From Molossus alvarezi (taxonomy: Eukaryota; Chordata; Mammalia; Chiroptera; Molossidae), in contig JBAWUJ010000137.1 of NCBI GenBank assembly GCA_037176705.1, forward strand, positions 84,325-148,324: 64,000 nt of DNA, in the 5' to 3' direction. The position numbers were made by a program, and so were the translations under genes. This document shows, piece after piece, positions 5,725-20,100 of the stretch. The stretch's first letter is position 1; the number at the start of each line of letters is the position of its first letter. The notes below the pieces were generated by a model. That model ran no database searches. It saw only the letters and a list, made by a program, of their open reading frames with translations, and was not told where the DNA came from.

Positions 5725-8700
5725 TGAGAGCTGGAGGGGCAGCTTTGTCCCAGGCACACGTGCTGGTGGAGGCTGCTGTTCCATGGGTGAGCCCTTCCCT
5801 GGCGGGGCAGGCAGCCCGGTGGGCGGGCGCGCACCGTCCCTGGGACTCTGGTGACCTAGCACCCGCTGTCTGGGCCACCCTGGTGATTGCCTGAGGCCCC
5901 GCCCCACGGCACATTCAGGCCCACCCAAGCGGTGTCCATTGATTTTTCCCTAGGATTGGCCTGTCTTGGCTCCCGCTTCACGAGGTCCTAAATTCTCTGA
6001 AACCAACAACACCTGGCCTCAGCGAGCCCCATACCTCCTCTGGCTCACTGGCCCCAGGCCTGGCAGTAGTAGCAGCCAGCGTTGGGCCCCAGCTTGACAT
6101 TGCCTAGGCACCTCCAAGACCAGCACAGAAGGCAGCCATGTGTAGATCGCTTTGTAGCTTATGTCTGGTGGCCCCGGGGAGAACACACAGGGGCAGTGGC
6201 TGACCTCGCCCCGGAGCCAGCCTAGAAGAGTTGGCCTTTCCTTTGCTCCTTTTCCTTTCAGAATATTACAATGGCATCCTCAGTACCTGGAGGTGGGTCT
6301 TTGTGCTTCTTTCTCAATAGGCTGTACGTATGTGTTCTTTTTCTTGCTTCTCTCTTTCCTCCCTCCCTCCCTCCCTCTCTGGCTAGAGCCCTTTGGGGCT
6401 CAGGGCAAGACTGAGGAAGTTGTACAGAGAGCTCCCACATGCCCACGGCCCTGTAGTCCCTGCTCTTTCTTCCCCAAGTCACACACGGGCAGGCACGCAG
6501 GCACCCAATGCGTGAATTTTCTGAGGCCCAGAGGCCTGCTGCAGAACTTAGGATGAAAACCCTACCCTGCTCTTTTCCAGAAAGACAGGCATGGGCCTAA
6601 GCAAGGTGGCCTGGCCTGGGCTGGGCCTGGGGAGTGGGGGTGGGGTTAGGGGGTGGGAAGGGAAGGCCAGGGCCACTTATTCCAAGGGAACAGCAATGGC
6701 TTGATTCAAATGCAGAGAGCCTGGGACTTTGCCTGAGGCTTCTACAACTCCCCCACACTTAGGCCACTGATTCCAAGCTGCAGGAAGGGAGCAGGGTCAG
6801 TCTGGAGCTGAAAGAGTTCGCCTCCATGTGCCAAAGCCGAAAACTGCCCTCCACCCTCTGAGAAAGGGCAGGGTGTGGGTGGGGGTGAGGTGGCGGTTGG
6901 GTGGTGGTGGTGGTGGTGGTGAGCGGTGGCGGTTTAGGGGTGCAAGTGCAGGGCATCCAAGGAGAAGTTAAAGAGTCCATCTCGGCGTCATAGATTCCCC
7001 AGGCCAAACGCCGGTGTGGAGTGATGAGGGTCCAGGGAGGCCTGGTAGGGGATGAATGGACTCAGTAACCCTGTGTCTCGGTAACAACAAGCACACTCGT
7101 ACTGAAACACTGTGCTCCAGCTGACGATTTTGGTAACTCACCTTTAGGTACCCTTCACATGGATGGATGGAGAGATGGTTGGGTGGGTGGGTGGATGGAT
7201 GGATGGTGAGCACTGAACTGGACAGACAGGACACACCGATCCTCCCTCCGACCACCGATTTCCAAGGGTAGGTCCGGGCCTAGGACATGGGCAACCCCCC
7301 ATCAAGTGAATTTAGTTAACACCTTTGTAATTTGGACCATCAGTGAGTTTAGTGTAGGTCTCTGGGTCTGTGAGGCCACTACACAGGCCTCCCCTGAGCT
7401 CGCCTGTGTTCCTATGTGTATGTGGCCCCTGCTACGCGCACACGCGCGCACACACACGGTACTCTCCTCCGGAGAGCCCTGACTCCTAAGTCGTGATCCA
7501 GGGGTTGTTTGAAACATCACCCCAAAGGAGTGGACCCCAGGAGGGGGATGTGAACATATGTCCTAGATGCCAGTGAACTGTGTGTTCTTAAAAGGGTTCA
7601 GATCTGAGGTCGTAGGTGATGTTTATATTTACTACCCTGCAATGAGAACCTAGAAACAAGTCAGGACATCAAAAATCCCTCTCTTTGAAAGTCAGGGAGT
7701 TCCTGTTCCTGCATGTGTCAGAGAGGGTCCCCTATTTGTCTCCTGGCCTTCCACAGAATTCACCCCAGGACCTGAGGTGTAATCTTTGAGTCTGATGAGT
7801 TTTTTGAGTCATTCTTTGTTGTTGCTGGTGCTGGTGCTGGTGCTGGTGCTGGTGCTGGTGCTGGTGCGGGTCCTGGTGTTGGTGGTGCTTCTGCTGCAGC
7901 TGCTGCTGCCGCTGCTGCCGCTGCTGGTGCTGCTGCTGCTGCTGGTGCTGGTTCTTCAGTTAATCCTCACCCGAGGGTATTTCCTTGATTTGCAGTTGGA
8001 CACTGAAATGGCAGGATAATTCTGGGAGAAGAGGAACGGAGAAACCGAGGCAGGAAAGTTAAACAGAGCCAAAGAGCTTTGCGGGACGTGTTTAGCAGGG
8101 CCTTGTCTTGAGAACCAGGCCAACAGACTCTATTTGTCACAGAAGTGTGCAGCAGAGGAGGGGGCACGGAAGGGGAGAGGGGGAGAATTCAGACACCACT
8201 CATCCTGAAGTTGTTGGGACAGCAGGGAGGGAGGGAGGGAGAGAGGAAGGAGGAAAGAAGAGTGTAAAGGAATGGACCAAGCAACCAAGCAACCAAGCGA
8301 CAAAAGAGGCAGGTCCTTCCCAGGAATAGACCAAAGAAAAGGGGAGACTTTTGGAGTCCAACTGCACCAGGAATATCTAGGCGAGGAACTCAAACACAAA
8401 AACTTCCAGACAGAAGGGGATGTGAGGCAGAAAAGGCTCTTTAGATGAGCTGACAGCCTGCCTGTGCTTCCTAGGCCAGACGCGTAGGTGGGCTCGCTCC
8501 GTTTCCGTAATAAATGTGCATGAGTTCAGGTTGTGCTCCATTCACTTGCACTCACGTTGCAATAAATTCACGGAGCGAGCGGAAAGCAGATGTTATGTGC
8601 AGTGTCTCCTCCACCTCCTTCCCCATGAGAACACAAAGATCCAGTCTGGGGACAGCCCTCTGCCGGTGATTCAGGGGATCGTCCAGTCACACCTCTCTGG

Positions 8701-11452
8701 TGTCTGTGAGCGGCGGTGCAGGTCCCATTTTCATCACAGGCGGCCTTTGAGAGGGAGTGGGAGGGGGGCAGGGGGTATGGTCAAGTGGGAGGGCAGGAGG
8801 GAGCGGGAAGAGGGAACTCTGCAACACCTCATGAGTTTATTCTCTTTGGCTTTCCCCACACACTCACTGCTTCAAGAAGCAATGTGGAGTCACACCAAGA
8901 TTCCCCACGGGAGAACAGGAAGGAGGGGTTGACGGCAGGCAAGTTTCCTTAGTAGGCCTCCTCCTCGCCCAGCCGCACCACTTGCCCTTGGCAGAGATTC
9001 CAGCGCCAGGCAAGGGGAGGAGTGGGGGCGAAAGCTTCACAGTGCCCAAAGGGTAGGGCCCCCGGCCCATGGGAAGCTGGAGGCAGGCGGGCCGAGCAGT
9101 AGAGGGGTGTCCCGTGGAACACATCTGCCGCTTTTCCATCGGACTGGAGCTTGGTGGGTTGTCGGGGCGGCGGCCCAAACACACGGGTGGAGGGGGGCGC
9201 TCGCCTAGGGCGGGACTTTTGGGGGGGTTGCCCCGCCGGTTCGGGGCCCGCCGCCACAGGAGTGGTTCGCGGTGTCCTGCCAGGAATCCCTCCGTCACCC
9301 TCTTCAGTCCACCAAACCCCCTTTTTGTCTGGGAGAAGTGGACATGTGTAAAGAGGAGAAGCAAACGGACGACACAGCTCGGAGAGGCCGATTCACGTGG
9401 ATTTTGTTTCCACGCGACACAGGTGTCAAGAAGTAAGTGTAAGGGATGAGGCCCCCACCTGCATTTCTCAGACCCGTGAAAGTAGTTTTCATGGCAGGTA
9501 CTGCCGCGTGTCATTTGCCCCTACCCTGCTCCTACACACCGCCTTCCTTTTCCCCGGGGCGCAGGTGTGCTGCTAATTGCCACCATTCAGGGCGGCCGCG
9601 GCCCCGCCCCCTTCGCCCCGCCCCCGTCCTGACGGCCCATCCCCCTGTGCGCCGACCCGGCCAGCTGTCAACCTCCTCTGTGCGGAGCTTATCACAGCCG
9701 CCACCGGGCAGGTGCTGCGCGATTGCCACACGTCACAGTGAGGCCAGCCGGATCGCATCGCATCACATCGCATCGCATCGCATCCTGACTAACGGGGCCA
9801 CGGAGACGCGTGGCCCAGCGCTCGGGAGCCCGGGCTCGTGGTCGATTCACGGCAGCGGGAGGGTGCTTGGGACACTTGTCTTCTCTCCTCTGTTCTCTGC
9901 TTCTCTCTCTCTCTCTCTCGCTCGCTCTCTCTCTCTGTGTCTCTCTCTCCCGCCCCGCCCCCGTCTCCCTCTCCTCCTCTCTCTCACCCCCCTAGTCTCA
10001 TAGAGCTCTCCTGTCTTGCAGGACAGGGAATTTCGCGGAGTCGTGGAAGGGACTGCTCCCCTAGGCCCCTCCTGTGCCGAGGAAGGTCAGGCGGGCAAGC
10101 GGATCCCCGGGCGGATTTGGGGATTTCCTCGGAGCGAGGAGGCAGCTTCTCTGTGCGATCTCGGTTCCGGCGGAGGACACCTGCTGCGGGCAGCGAAGCC
10201 GGACCCCGGTGGCCTGGGGTTTGGGCCGGCGCCGCCGGTACGTCAACCATCCACAGGAGTGGAAACGGTCCTGGTGCACACTGCAACTGTTTTCAGAGAG
10301 GTAGGGACTGTCGTGTCTTAGGTCAAATAAGTACTTTTGAAACATAAGTCCATCAAATCAACGTGTTCATAGTTATTGCCTGATCCGCCCGCGCCCGCCC
10401 AGCCCCCAGCACACCAGGCCAACCCCAGCCGGCCTCGCCCCCCCCACCCTGACACACACACACACGCACCCCCACGGACACGCACACCGCCCCGCCCCCC
10501 CACACACACACTGACACAGCAGCGCCCAGTCACGGCCCGTTAGAGATCCGGTCCACTGGTGGACCCGGTCGCTGTCCGTTGCAGCGGCCAAGTCCGGTGC
10601 CGGGCAACCTGTCTCTCCGGTCGCCCAGGCAACCGGCGCGGTCTCGCGTCCCCCGCAAGTCGTCCTCGCTCGTTCGGTGCCTCGATCGCGTGACCGCGGT
10701 TCTGCGGGCAGACCCGGAAGCGGGCCGGAGAGAGGCACACACGCACAGACACTCCCTCCCTCCCTCGCACACAGACACACACGGGCCTCCACACCTCCCT
10801 CGCTCCCTCCCCCCCTCCCCCCCTTGGCCTCTGGCCAAATACAAATACAGAATCAGTCAATAAAACATTTCAATATCGCCGTGCTCTCGTCCTGTTCACG
10901 GGCTTTGCGTCAGTCTGCGGCGGCGGCGGCCCGGGCAGAGACCCTGAGAGGGCCGAGGAGATCTCCCCCTCCCTTTTGACCTGGAGAATGTTCAGTGGGC
11001 TGGCGAGGGAAGAGCGGCTGCCAGCCGCCGAGCCGGCCCGCGCGGTTTGTTTCTCACGGAAGGCTTCCGGGCCCGTGAGGAGGGAGACGATCTGGTGGGA
11101 GACCTAAGAGTGTAGTGAGACATCAGGAGGGATACCTCGACTGGGAACATCCTCCCTGAGGAGCAAGGGTTTCCCTTCCCACCCCGGGCCCCCACCCAGC
11201 TCAGGATCCCAGTACCAGGAAGAGACGTCCCCATCCCTTGTGGCTGTGCAAACCACCGGGGATCGAGGTCCAGGCTGAGGCTGCCGGGGTCCCAGGCAGT
11301 TCCTTTGAAAGGGCCTGCCCACGCACGGAGCTCCGGGGACCCTCTTTCTGCGGGCTGCAGAGTGGGGGTGGGTGGCAGGGAGGGACAGCGGCAGCTTGAA
11401 AGGCACCAGAGACATCCCTGGGAAGAACTGAGTCAGTCCTTTGGCATTGGGG
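5725..11452. repeat. Macrosatellite unit 2 (5728 bp)
   Basis: It carries a 6-bp tandem duplication (TTCCTG-type) near 7703-7714 that is absent from all other units. The CT tract has 8 repeats (9903-9918). There is one NotI site at 9592. The CTCF-like motif is at 10132-10145, the NFI palindrome starts at 10824, the poly(A) signal is at 10859 and the G-quadruplex motif starts at 6629. Alleles at the shared variable sites match unit 1: 141 G, 532 T, 1313 G, 1358 T, 2046 G, 3413 A, 3605 G (unit-1 numbering). Confidence 0.95.
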
Positions 11453-14400
11453 TGAGAGCTGGAGGGGCAGCTTTGTCCCAGGCACACGTGCTGGTGGAGG
11501 CTGCTGTTCCATGGGTGAGCCCTTCCCTGGCGGGGCAGGCAGCCCGGTGGGCGGGCGCGCACCGTCCCTGGGACTCTGGTGACCTAGCACCCACTGTCTG
11601 GGCCACCCTGGTGATTGCCTGAGGCCCCGCCCCACGGCACATTCAGGCCCACCCAAGCGGTGTCCATTGATTTTTCCCTAGGATTGGCCTGTCTTGGCTC
11701 CCGCTTCACGAGGTCCTAAATTCTCTGAAACCAACAACACCTGGCCTCAGCGAGCCCCATACCTCCTCTGGCTCACTGGCCCCAGGCCTGGCAGTAGTAG
11801 CAGCCAGCGTTGGGCCCCAGCTTGACATTGCCTAGGCACCTCCAAGACCAGCACAGAAGGCAGCCATGTGTAGATCGCTTTGTAGCTTATGTCTGGTGGC
11901 CCCGGGGAGAACACACAGGGGCAGTGGCTGACCTCGCCCCGGAGCCAGCCTAGAAGAGTTGGCCTTTCCTTTGCTCCTTTTCCCTTCAGAATATTACAAT
12001 GGCATCCTCAGTACCTGGAGGTGGGTCTTTGTGCTTCTTTCTCAATAGGCTGTACGTATGTGTTCTTTTTCTTGCTTCTCTCTTTCCTCCCTCCCTCCCT
12101 CCCTCTCTGGCTAGAGCCCTTTGGGGCTCAGGGCAAGACTGAGGAAGTTGTACAGAGAGCTCCCACATGCCCACGGCCCTGTAGTCCCTGCTCTTTCTTC
12201 CCCAAGTCACACACGGGCAGGCACGCAGGCACCCAATGCGTGAATTTTCTGAGGCCCAGAGGCCTGCTGCAGAACTTAGGATGAAAACCCTACCCTGCTC
12301 TTTTCCAGAAAGACAGGCATGGGCCTAAGCAAGGTGGCCTGGCCTGGGCTGGGCCTGGGGAGTGGGGGTGGGGTTAGGGGGTGGGAAGGGAAGGCCAGGG
12401 CCACTTATTCCAAGGGAACAGCAATGGCTTGATTCAAATGCAGAGAGCCTGGGACTTTGCCTGAGGCTTCTACAACTCCCCCACACTTAGGCCACTGATT
12501 CCAAGCTGCAGGAAGGGAGCAGGGTCAGTCTGGAGCTGAAAGAGTTCGCCTCCATGTGCCAAAGCCGAAAACTGCCCTCCACCCTCTGAGAAAGGGCAGG
12601 GTGTGGGTGGGGGTGAGGTGGCGGTTGGGTGGTGGTGGTGGTGGTGGTGAGCGGTGGCGGTTTAGGGGTGCAAGTGCAGGGCATCCAAGGAGAAGTTAAA
12701 GAGTCCATCTCGGCGTCATAGATTCCCCAGGCCAAACGCCGGTGTGGAGTGATGAGGGTCCAGGCAGGCCTGGTAGGGGATGAATGGACTCAGTAACCCT
12801 GTGTCTCGGGAACAACAAGCACACTCGTACTGAAACACTGTGCTCCAGCTGACGATTTTGGTAACTCACCTTTAGGTACCCTTCACATGGATGGATGGAG
12901 AGATGGTTGGGTGGGTGGGTGGATGGATGGATGGTGAGCACTGAACTGGACAGACAGGACACACCGATCCTCCCTCCGACCACCGATTTCCAAGGGTAGG
13001 TCCGGGCCTAGGACATGGGCAACCCCCCATCAAGTGAATTTAGTTAACACCTTTGTAATTTGGACCATCAGTGAGTTTAGTGTAGGTCTCTGGGTCTGTG
13101 AGGCCACTACACAGGCCTCCCCTGAGCTCGCCTGTGTTCCTATGTGTATGTGGCCCCTGCTACGCGCACACGCGCGCACACACACGGTACTCTCCTCCGG
13201 AGAGCCCTGACTCCTAAGTCGTGATCCAGGGGTTGTTTGAAACATCACCCCAAAGGAGTGGACCCCAGGAGGGGGATGTGAACATATGTCCTAGATGCCA
13301 GTGAACTGTGTGTTCTTAAAAGGGTTCAGATCTGAGGTCGTAGGTGATGTTTATATTTACTACCCTGCAATGAGAACCTAGAAACAAGTCAGGACATCAA
13401 AAATCCCTCTCTTTGAAAGTCAGGGAGTTCCTGCATGTGTCAGAGAGGGTCCCCTATTTGTCTCCTGGCCTTCCACAGAATTCACCCCAGGACCTGAGGT
13501 GTAATCTTTGAGTCTGATGAGTTTTTTGAGTCATTCTTTGTTGTTGCTGGTGCTGGTGCTGGTGCTGGTGCTGGTGCTGGTGCTGGTGCGGGTCCTGGTG
13601 TTGGTGGTGCTTCTGCTGCAGCTGCTGCTGCCGCTGCTGCCGCTGCTGGTGCTGCTGCTGCTGCTGGTGCTGGTTCTTCAGTTAATCCTCACCCGAGGGT
13701 ATTTCCTTGATTTGCAGTTGGACACTGAAATGGCAGGATAATTCTGGGAGAAGAGGAACGGAGAAACCGAGGCAGGAAAGTTAAACAGAGCCAAAGAGCT
13801 TTGCGGGACGTGTTTAGCAGGGCCTTGTCTTGAGAACCAGGCCAACAGACTCTATTTGTCACAGAAGTGTGCAGCAGAGGAGGGGGCACGGAAGGGGAGA
13901 GGGGGAGAATTCAGACACCACTCATCCTGAAGTTGTTGGGACAGCAGGGAGGGAGGGAGGGAGAGAGGAAGGAGGAAAGAAGAGTGTAAAGGAATGGACC
14001 AAGCAACCAAGCAACCAAGCGACAAAAGAGGCAGGTCCTTCCCAGGAATAGACCAAAGAAAAGGGGAGACTTTTGGAGTCCAACTGCACCAGGAATATCT
14101 AGGCGAGGAACTCAAACACAAAAACTTCCAGACAGAAGGGGATGTGAGGCAGAAAAGGCTCTTTAGATGAGCTGACAGCCTGCCTGTGCTTCCTAGGCCA
14201 GACGCGTAGGTGGGCTCGCTCCGTTTCCGTAATAAATGTGCATGAGTTCAGGTTGTGCTCCATTCACTTGCACTCACGTTGCAATAAATTCACGGAGCGA
14301 GCGGAAAGCAGATGTTATGTGCAGTGTCTCCTCCACCTCCTTCCCCATGAGAACACAAAGATCCAGTCTGGGGACAGCCCTCTGCCGGTGATTCAGGGGA

Positions 14401-17172
14401 TCGTCCAGTCACACCTCTCTGGTGTCTGTGAGCGGCGGTGCAGGTCCCATTTTCATCACAGGCGGCCTTTGAGAGGGAGTGGGAGGGGGGCAGGGGGTAT
14501 GGTCAAGTGGGAGGGCAGGAGGGAGCGGGAAGAGGGAACTCTGCAACACCTCATGAGTTTATTCTCTTTGGCTTTCCCCACACACTCACTGCTTCAAGAA
14601 GCAATGTGGAGTCACACCAAGATTCCCCACGGGAGAACAGGAAGGAGGGGTTGACGGCAGGCAAGTTTCCTTAGTAGGCCTCCTCCTCGCCCAGCCGCAC
14701 CACTTGCCCTTGGCAGAGATTCCAGCGCCAGGCAAGGGGAGGAGTGGGGGCGAAAGCTTCACAGTGCCCAAAGGGTAGGGCCCCCGGCCCATGGGAAGCT
14801 GGAGGCAGGCGGGCCGAGCAGTAGAGGGGTGTCCCGTGGAACACATCTGCCGCTTTTCCATCGGACTGGAGCTTGGTGGGTTGTCGGGGCGGCGGCCCAA
14901 ACACACGGGTGGAGGGGGGCGCTCGCCTAGGGCGGGACTTTTGGGGGGGTTGCCCCGCCGGCTCGGGGACCGCCGCCACAGGAGTGGTTCGCGGTGTCCT
15001 GCCAGGAATCCCTCCGTCACCCTCTTCAGTCCACCAAACCCCCTTTTTGTCTGGGAAAAGTGGACATGTGTAAAGAGGAGAAGCAAACGGACGACACAGC
15101 TCGGAGAGGCCGATTCACGTGGATTTTGTTTCCACGCGACACAGGTGTCAAGAAGTAAGTGTAAGGGATGAGGCCCCCACCTGCATTTCTCAGACCCGTG
15201 AAAGTAGTTTTCATGGCAGGTACTGCCGCGTGTCATTTGCCCCTACCCTGCTCCTACACACCGCCTTCCTTTTCCCCGGGGCGCAGGTGTGCTGCTAATT
15301 GCCACCATTCAGGGCGGCCGCGGCCCCGCCCCCTTCGCCCCGCCCCCGTCCTGACGGCCCATCCCCCTGTGCGCCGACCCGGCCAGCTGTCAACCTCCTC
15401 TGTGCGGAGCTTATCACAGCCGCCACCGGGCAGGTGCTGCGCGATTGCCACACGTCACAGTGAGGCCAGCCGGATCGCATCGCATCACATCGCATCGCAT
15501 CGCATCCTGACTAACGGGGCCACGGAGACGCGTGGCCCAGCGCTCGGGAGCCCGGGCTCGTGGTCGATTCACGGCAGCGGGAGGGTGCTTGGGACACTTG
15601 TCTTCTCTCCTCTGTTCTCTGCTTCTCTCTCTCTCTCTCGCTCGCTCTCTCTCTCTGTGTCTCTCTCTCCCGCCCCGCCCCCGTCTCCCTCTCCTCCTCT
15701 CTCTCACCCCCCTAGTCTCATAGAGCTCTCCTGTCTTGCAGGACAGGGAATTTCGCGGAGTCGTGGAAGGGACTGCTCCCCTAGGCCCCTCCTGTGCCGA
15801 GGAAGGTCAGGCGGGCAAGCGGATCCCCGGGCGGATTTGGGGATTTCCTCGGAGCGAGGAGGCAGCTTCTCTGTGCGATCTCGGTTCCGGCGGAGGACAC
15901 CTGCTGCGGGCAGCGAAGCCGGACCCCGGTGGCCTGGGGTTTGGGCCGGCGCCGCCGGTACGTCAACCATCCACAGGAGTGGAAACGGTCCTGGTGCACA
16001 CTGCAACTGTTTTCAGAGAGGTAGGGACTGTCGTGTCTTAGGTCAAATAAGTACTTTTGAAACATAAGTCCATCAAATCAACGTGTTCATAGTTATTGCC
16101 TGATCCGCCCGCGCCCGCCCAGCCCCCAGCACACCAGGCCAACCCCAGCCGGCCTCGCCCCCCCCACCCTGACACACACACACACGCACCCCCACGGACA
16201 CGCACACCGCCCCGCCCCCCCACACACACACTGACACAGCAGCGCCCAGTCACGGCCCGTTAGAGATCCGGTCCACTGGTGGACCCGGTCGCTGTCCGTT
16301 GCAGCGGCCAAGTCCGGTGCCGGGCAACCTGTCTCTCCGGTCGCCCAGGCAACCGGCGCGGTCTCGCGTCCCCCGCAAGTCGTCCTCGCTCGTTCGGTGC
16401 CTCGATCGCGTGACCGCGGTTCTGCGGGCAGACCCGGAAGCGGGCCGGAGAGAGGCACACACGCACAGACACTCCCTCCCTCCCTCGCACACAGACACAC
16501 ACGGGCCTCCACACCTCCCTCGCTCCCTCCCCCCCTCCCCCCCTTGGCCTCTGGCCAAATACAAATACAGAATCAGTCAATAAAACATTTCAATATCGCC
16601 GTGCTCTCGTCCTGTTCACGGGCTTTGCGTCAGTCTGCGGCGGCGGCGGCCCGGGCAGAGACCCTGAGAGGGCCGAGGAGATCTCCCCCTCCCTTTTGAC
16701 CTGGAGAATGTTCAGTGGGCTGGCGAGGGAAGAGCGGCTGCCAGCCGCCGAGCCGGCCCGCGCGGTTTGTTTCTCACGGAAGGCTTCCGGGCCCGTGAGG
16801 AGGGAGACGATCTGGTGGGAGACCTAAGAGTGTAGTGAGACATCAGGAGGGATACCTCGACTGGGAACATCCTCCCTGAGGAGCAAGGGTTTCCCTTCCC
16901 ACCCCGGGCCCCCACCCAGCTCAGGATCCCAGTACCAGGAAGAGACGTCCCCATCCCTTGTGGCTGTGCAAACCACCGGGGATCGAGGTCCAGGCTGAGG
17001 CTGCCGGGGTCCCAGGCAGTTCCTTTGAAAGGGCCTGCCCACGCACGGAGCTCCGGGGACCCTCTTTCTGCGGGCTGCAGAGTGGGGGTGGGTGGCAGGG
17101 AGGGACAGCGGCAGCTTGAAAGGCACCAGAGACATCCCTGGGAAGAACTGAGTCAGTCCTTTGGCATTGGGG
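11453..17172. repeat. Macrosatellite unit 3 (5720 bp)
   Basis: The CT tract has 7 repeats (15625-15638), which puts the frame upstream of the tract in phase with a frame downstream and yields a 299-codon open frame at 15168-16067. The unit has two private substitutions at unit positions 3510 (C) and 3517 (A), and shares A at 3605 only with unit 5. The NotI site is at 15314, CTCF-like motif at 15852-15865, NFI palindrome at 16544, poly(A) signal at 16579 and G-quadruplex start at 12357. Alleles: 141 A, 532 C, 1313 C, 1358 G, 2046 G, 3413 A, 3605 A. Confidence 0.95.
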
Positions 17173-20100
17173 TGAGAGCTGGAGGGGCAGCTTTGTCCCA
17201 GGCACACGTGCTGGTGGAGGCTGCTGTTCCATGGGTGAGCCCTTCCCTGGCGGGGCAGGCAGCCCGGTGGGCGGGCGCGCACCGTCCCTGGGACTCTGGT
17301 GACCTAGCACCCACTGTCTGGGCCACCCTGGTGATTGCCTGAGGCCCCGCCCCACGGCACATTCAGGCCCACCCAAGCGGTGTCCATTGATTTTTCCCTA
17401 GGATTGGCCTGTCTTGGCTCCCGCTTCACGAGGTCCTAAATTCTCTGAAACCAACAACACCTGGCCTCAGCGAGCCCCATACCTCCTCTGGCTCACTGGC
17501 CCCAGGCCTGGCAGTAGTAGCAGCCAGCGTTGGGCCCCAGCTTGACATTGCCTAGGCACCTCCAAGACCAGCACAGAAGGCAGCCATGTGTAGATCGCTT
17601 TGTAGCTTATGTCTGGTGGCCCCGGGGAGAACACACAGGGGCAGTGGCTGACCTCGCCCCGGAGCCAGCCTAGAAGAGTTGGCCTTTCCTTTGCTCCTTT
17701 TCCCTTCAGAATATTACAATGGCATCCTCAGTACCTGGAGGTGGGTCTTTGTGCTTCTTTCTCAATAGGCTGTACGTATGTGTTCTTTTTCTTGCTTCTC
17801 TCTTTCCTCCCTCCCTCCCTCCCTCTCTGGCTAGAGCCCTTTGGGGCTCAGGGCAAGACTGAGGAAGTTGTACAGAGAGCTCCCACATGCCCACGGCCCT
17901 GTAGTCCCTGCTCTTTCTTCCCCAAGTCACACACGGGCAGGCACGCAGGCACCCAATGCGTGAATTTTCTGAGGCCCAGAGGCCTGCTGCAGAACTTAGG
18001 ATGAAAACCCTACCCTGCTCTTTTCCAGAAAGACAGGCATGGGCCTAAGCAAGGTGGCCTGGCCTGGGCTGGGCCTGGGGAGTGGGGGTGGGGTTAGGGG
18101 GTGGGAAGGGAAGGCCAGGGCCACTTATTCCAAGGGAACAGCAATGGCTTGATTCAAATGCAGAGAGCCTGGGACTTTGCCTGAGGCTTCTACAACTCCC
18201 CCACACTTAGGCCACTGATTCCAAGCTGCAGGAAGGGAGCAGGGTCAGTCTGGAGCTGAAAGAGTTCGCCTCCATGTGCCAAAGCCGAAAACTGCCCTCC
18301 ACCCTCTGAGAAAGGGCAGGGTGTGGGTGGGGGTGAGGTGGCGGTTGGGTGGTGGTGGTGGTGGTGGTGAGCGGTGGCGGTTTAGGGGTGCAAGTGCAGG
18401 GCATCCAAGGAGAAGTTAAAGAGTCCATCTCGGCGTCATAGATTCCCCAGGCCAAACGCCGGTGTGGAGTGATGAGGGTCCAGGCAGGCCTGGTAGGGGA
18501 TGAATGGACTCAGTAACCCTGTGTCTCGGGAACAACAAGCACACTCGTACTGAAACACTGTGCTCCAGCTGACGATTTTGGTAACTCACCTTTAGGTACC
18601 CTTCACATGGATGGATGGAGAGATGGTTGGGTGGGTGGGTGGATGGATGGATGGTGAGCACTGAACTGGACAGACAGGACACACCGATCCTCCCTCCGAC
18701 CACCGATTTCCAAGGGTAGGTCCGGGCCTAGGACATGGGCAACCCCCCATCAAGTGAATTTAGTTAACACCTTTGTAATTTGGACCATCAGTGAGTTTAG
18801 TGTAGGTCTCTGGGTCTGTGAGGCCACTACACAGGCCTCCCCTGAGCTCGCCTGTGTTCCTATGTGTATGTGGCCCCTGCTACGCGCACACGCGCGCACA
18901 CACACGGTACTCTCCTCCGGAGAGCCCTGACTCCTAAGTCGTGATCCAGGGGTTGTTTGAAACATCACCCCAAAGGAGTGGACCCCAGGAGGGGGATGTG
19001 AACATATGTCCTAGATGCCAGTGAACTGTGTGTTCTTAAAAGGGTTCAGATCTGAGGTCGTAGGTGATGTTTATATTTACTACCCTGCAATGAGAACCTA
19101 GAAACAAGTCAGGACATCAAAAATCCCTCTCTTTGAAAGTCAGGGAGTTCCTGCATGTGTCAGAGAGGGTCCCCTATTTGTCTCCTGGCCTTCCACAGAA
19201 TTCACCCCAGGACCTGAGGTGTAATCTTTGAGTCTGATGAGTTTTTTGAGTCATTCTTTGTTGTTGCTGGTGCTGGTGCTGGTGCTGGTGCTGGTGCTGG
19301 TGCTGGTGCGGGTCCTGGTGTTGGTGGTGCTTCTGCTGCAGCTGCTGCTGCCGCTGCTGCCGCTGCTGGTGCTGCTGCTGCTGCTGGTGCTGGTTCTTCA
19401 GTTAATCCTCACCCGAGGGTATTTCCTTGATTTGCAGTTGGACACTGAAATGGCAGGATAATTCTGGGAGAAGAGGAACGGAGAAACCGAGGCAGGAAAG
19501 TTAAACAGAGCCAAAGAGCTTTGCGGGACGTGTTTAGCAGGGCCTTGTCTTGAGAACCAGGCCAACAGACTCTATTTGTCACAGAAGTGTGCAGCAGAGG
19601 AGGGGGCACGGAAGGGGAGAGGGGGAGAATTCAGACACCACTCATCCTGAAGTTGTTGGGACAGCAGGGAGGGAGGGAGGGAGAGAGGAAGGAGGAAAGA
19701 AGAGTGTAAAGGAATGGACCAAGCAACCAAGCAACCAAGCGACAAAAGAGGCAGGTCCTTCCCAGGAATAGACCAAAGAAAAGGGGAGACTTTTGGAGTC
19801 CAACTGCACCAGGAATATCTAGGCGAGGAACTCAAACACAAAAACTTCCAGACAGAAGGGGATGTGAGGCAGAAAAGGCTCTTTAGATGAGCTGACAGCC
19901 TGCCTGTGCTTCCTAGGCCAGACGCGTAGGTGGGCTCGCTCCGTTTCCGTAATAAATGTGCATGAGTTCAGGTTGTGCTCCATTCACTTGCACTCACGTT
20001 GCAATAAATTCACGGAGCGAGCGGAAAGCAGATGTTATGTGCAGTGTCTCCTCCACCTCCTTCCCCATGAGAACACAAAGATCCAGTCTGGGGACAGCCC

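Noticed and set aside
15168..16067. 299-codon frame in unit 3 and its 301-codon equivalent in unit 8
   Set aside because: It exists only when the CT count is 7 or 10 and breaks in the other nine units. It includes translated CT microsatellite (SLSLS) and no known domain.
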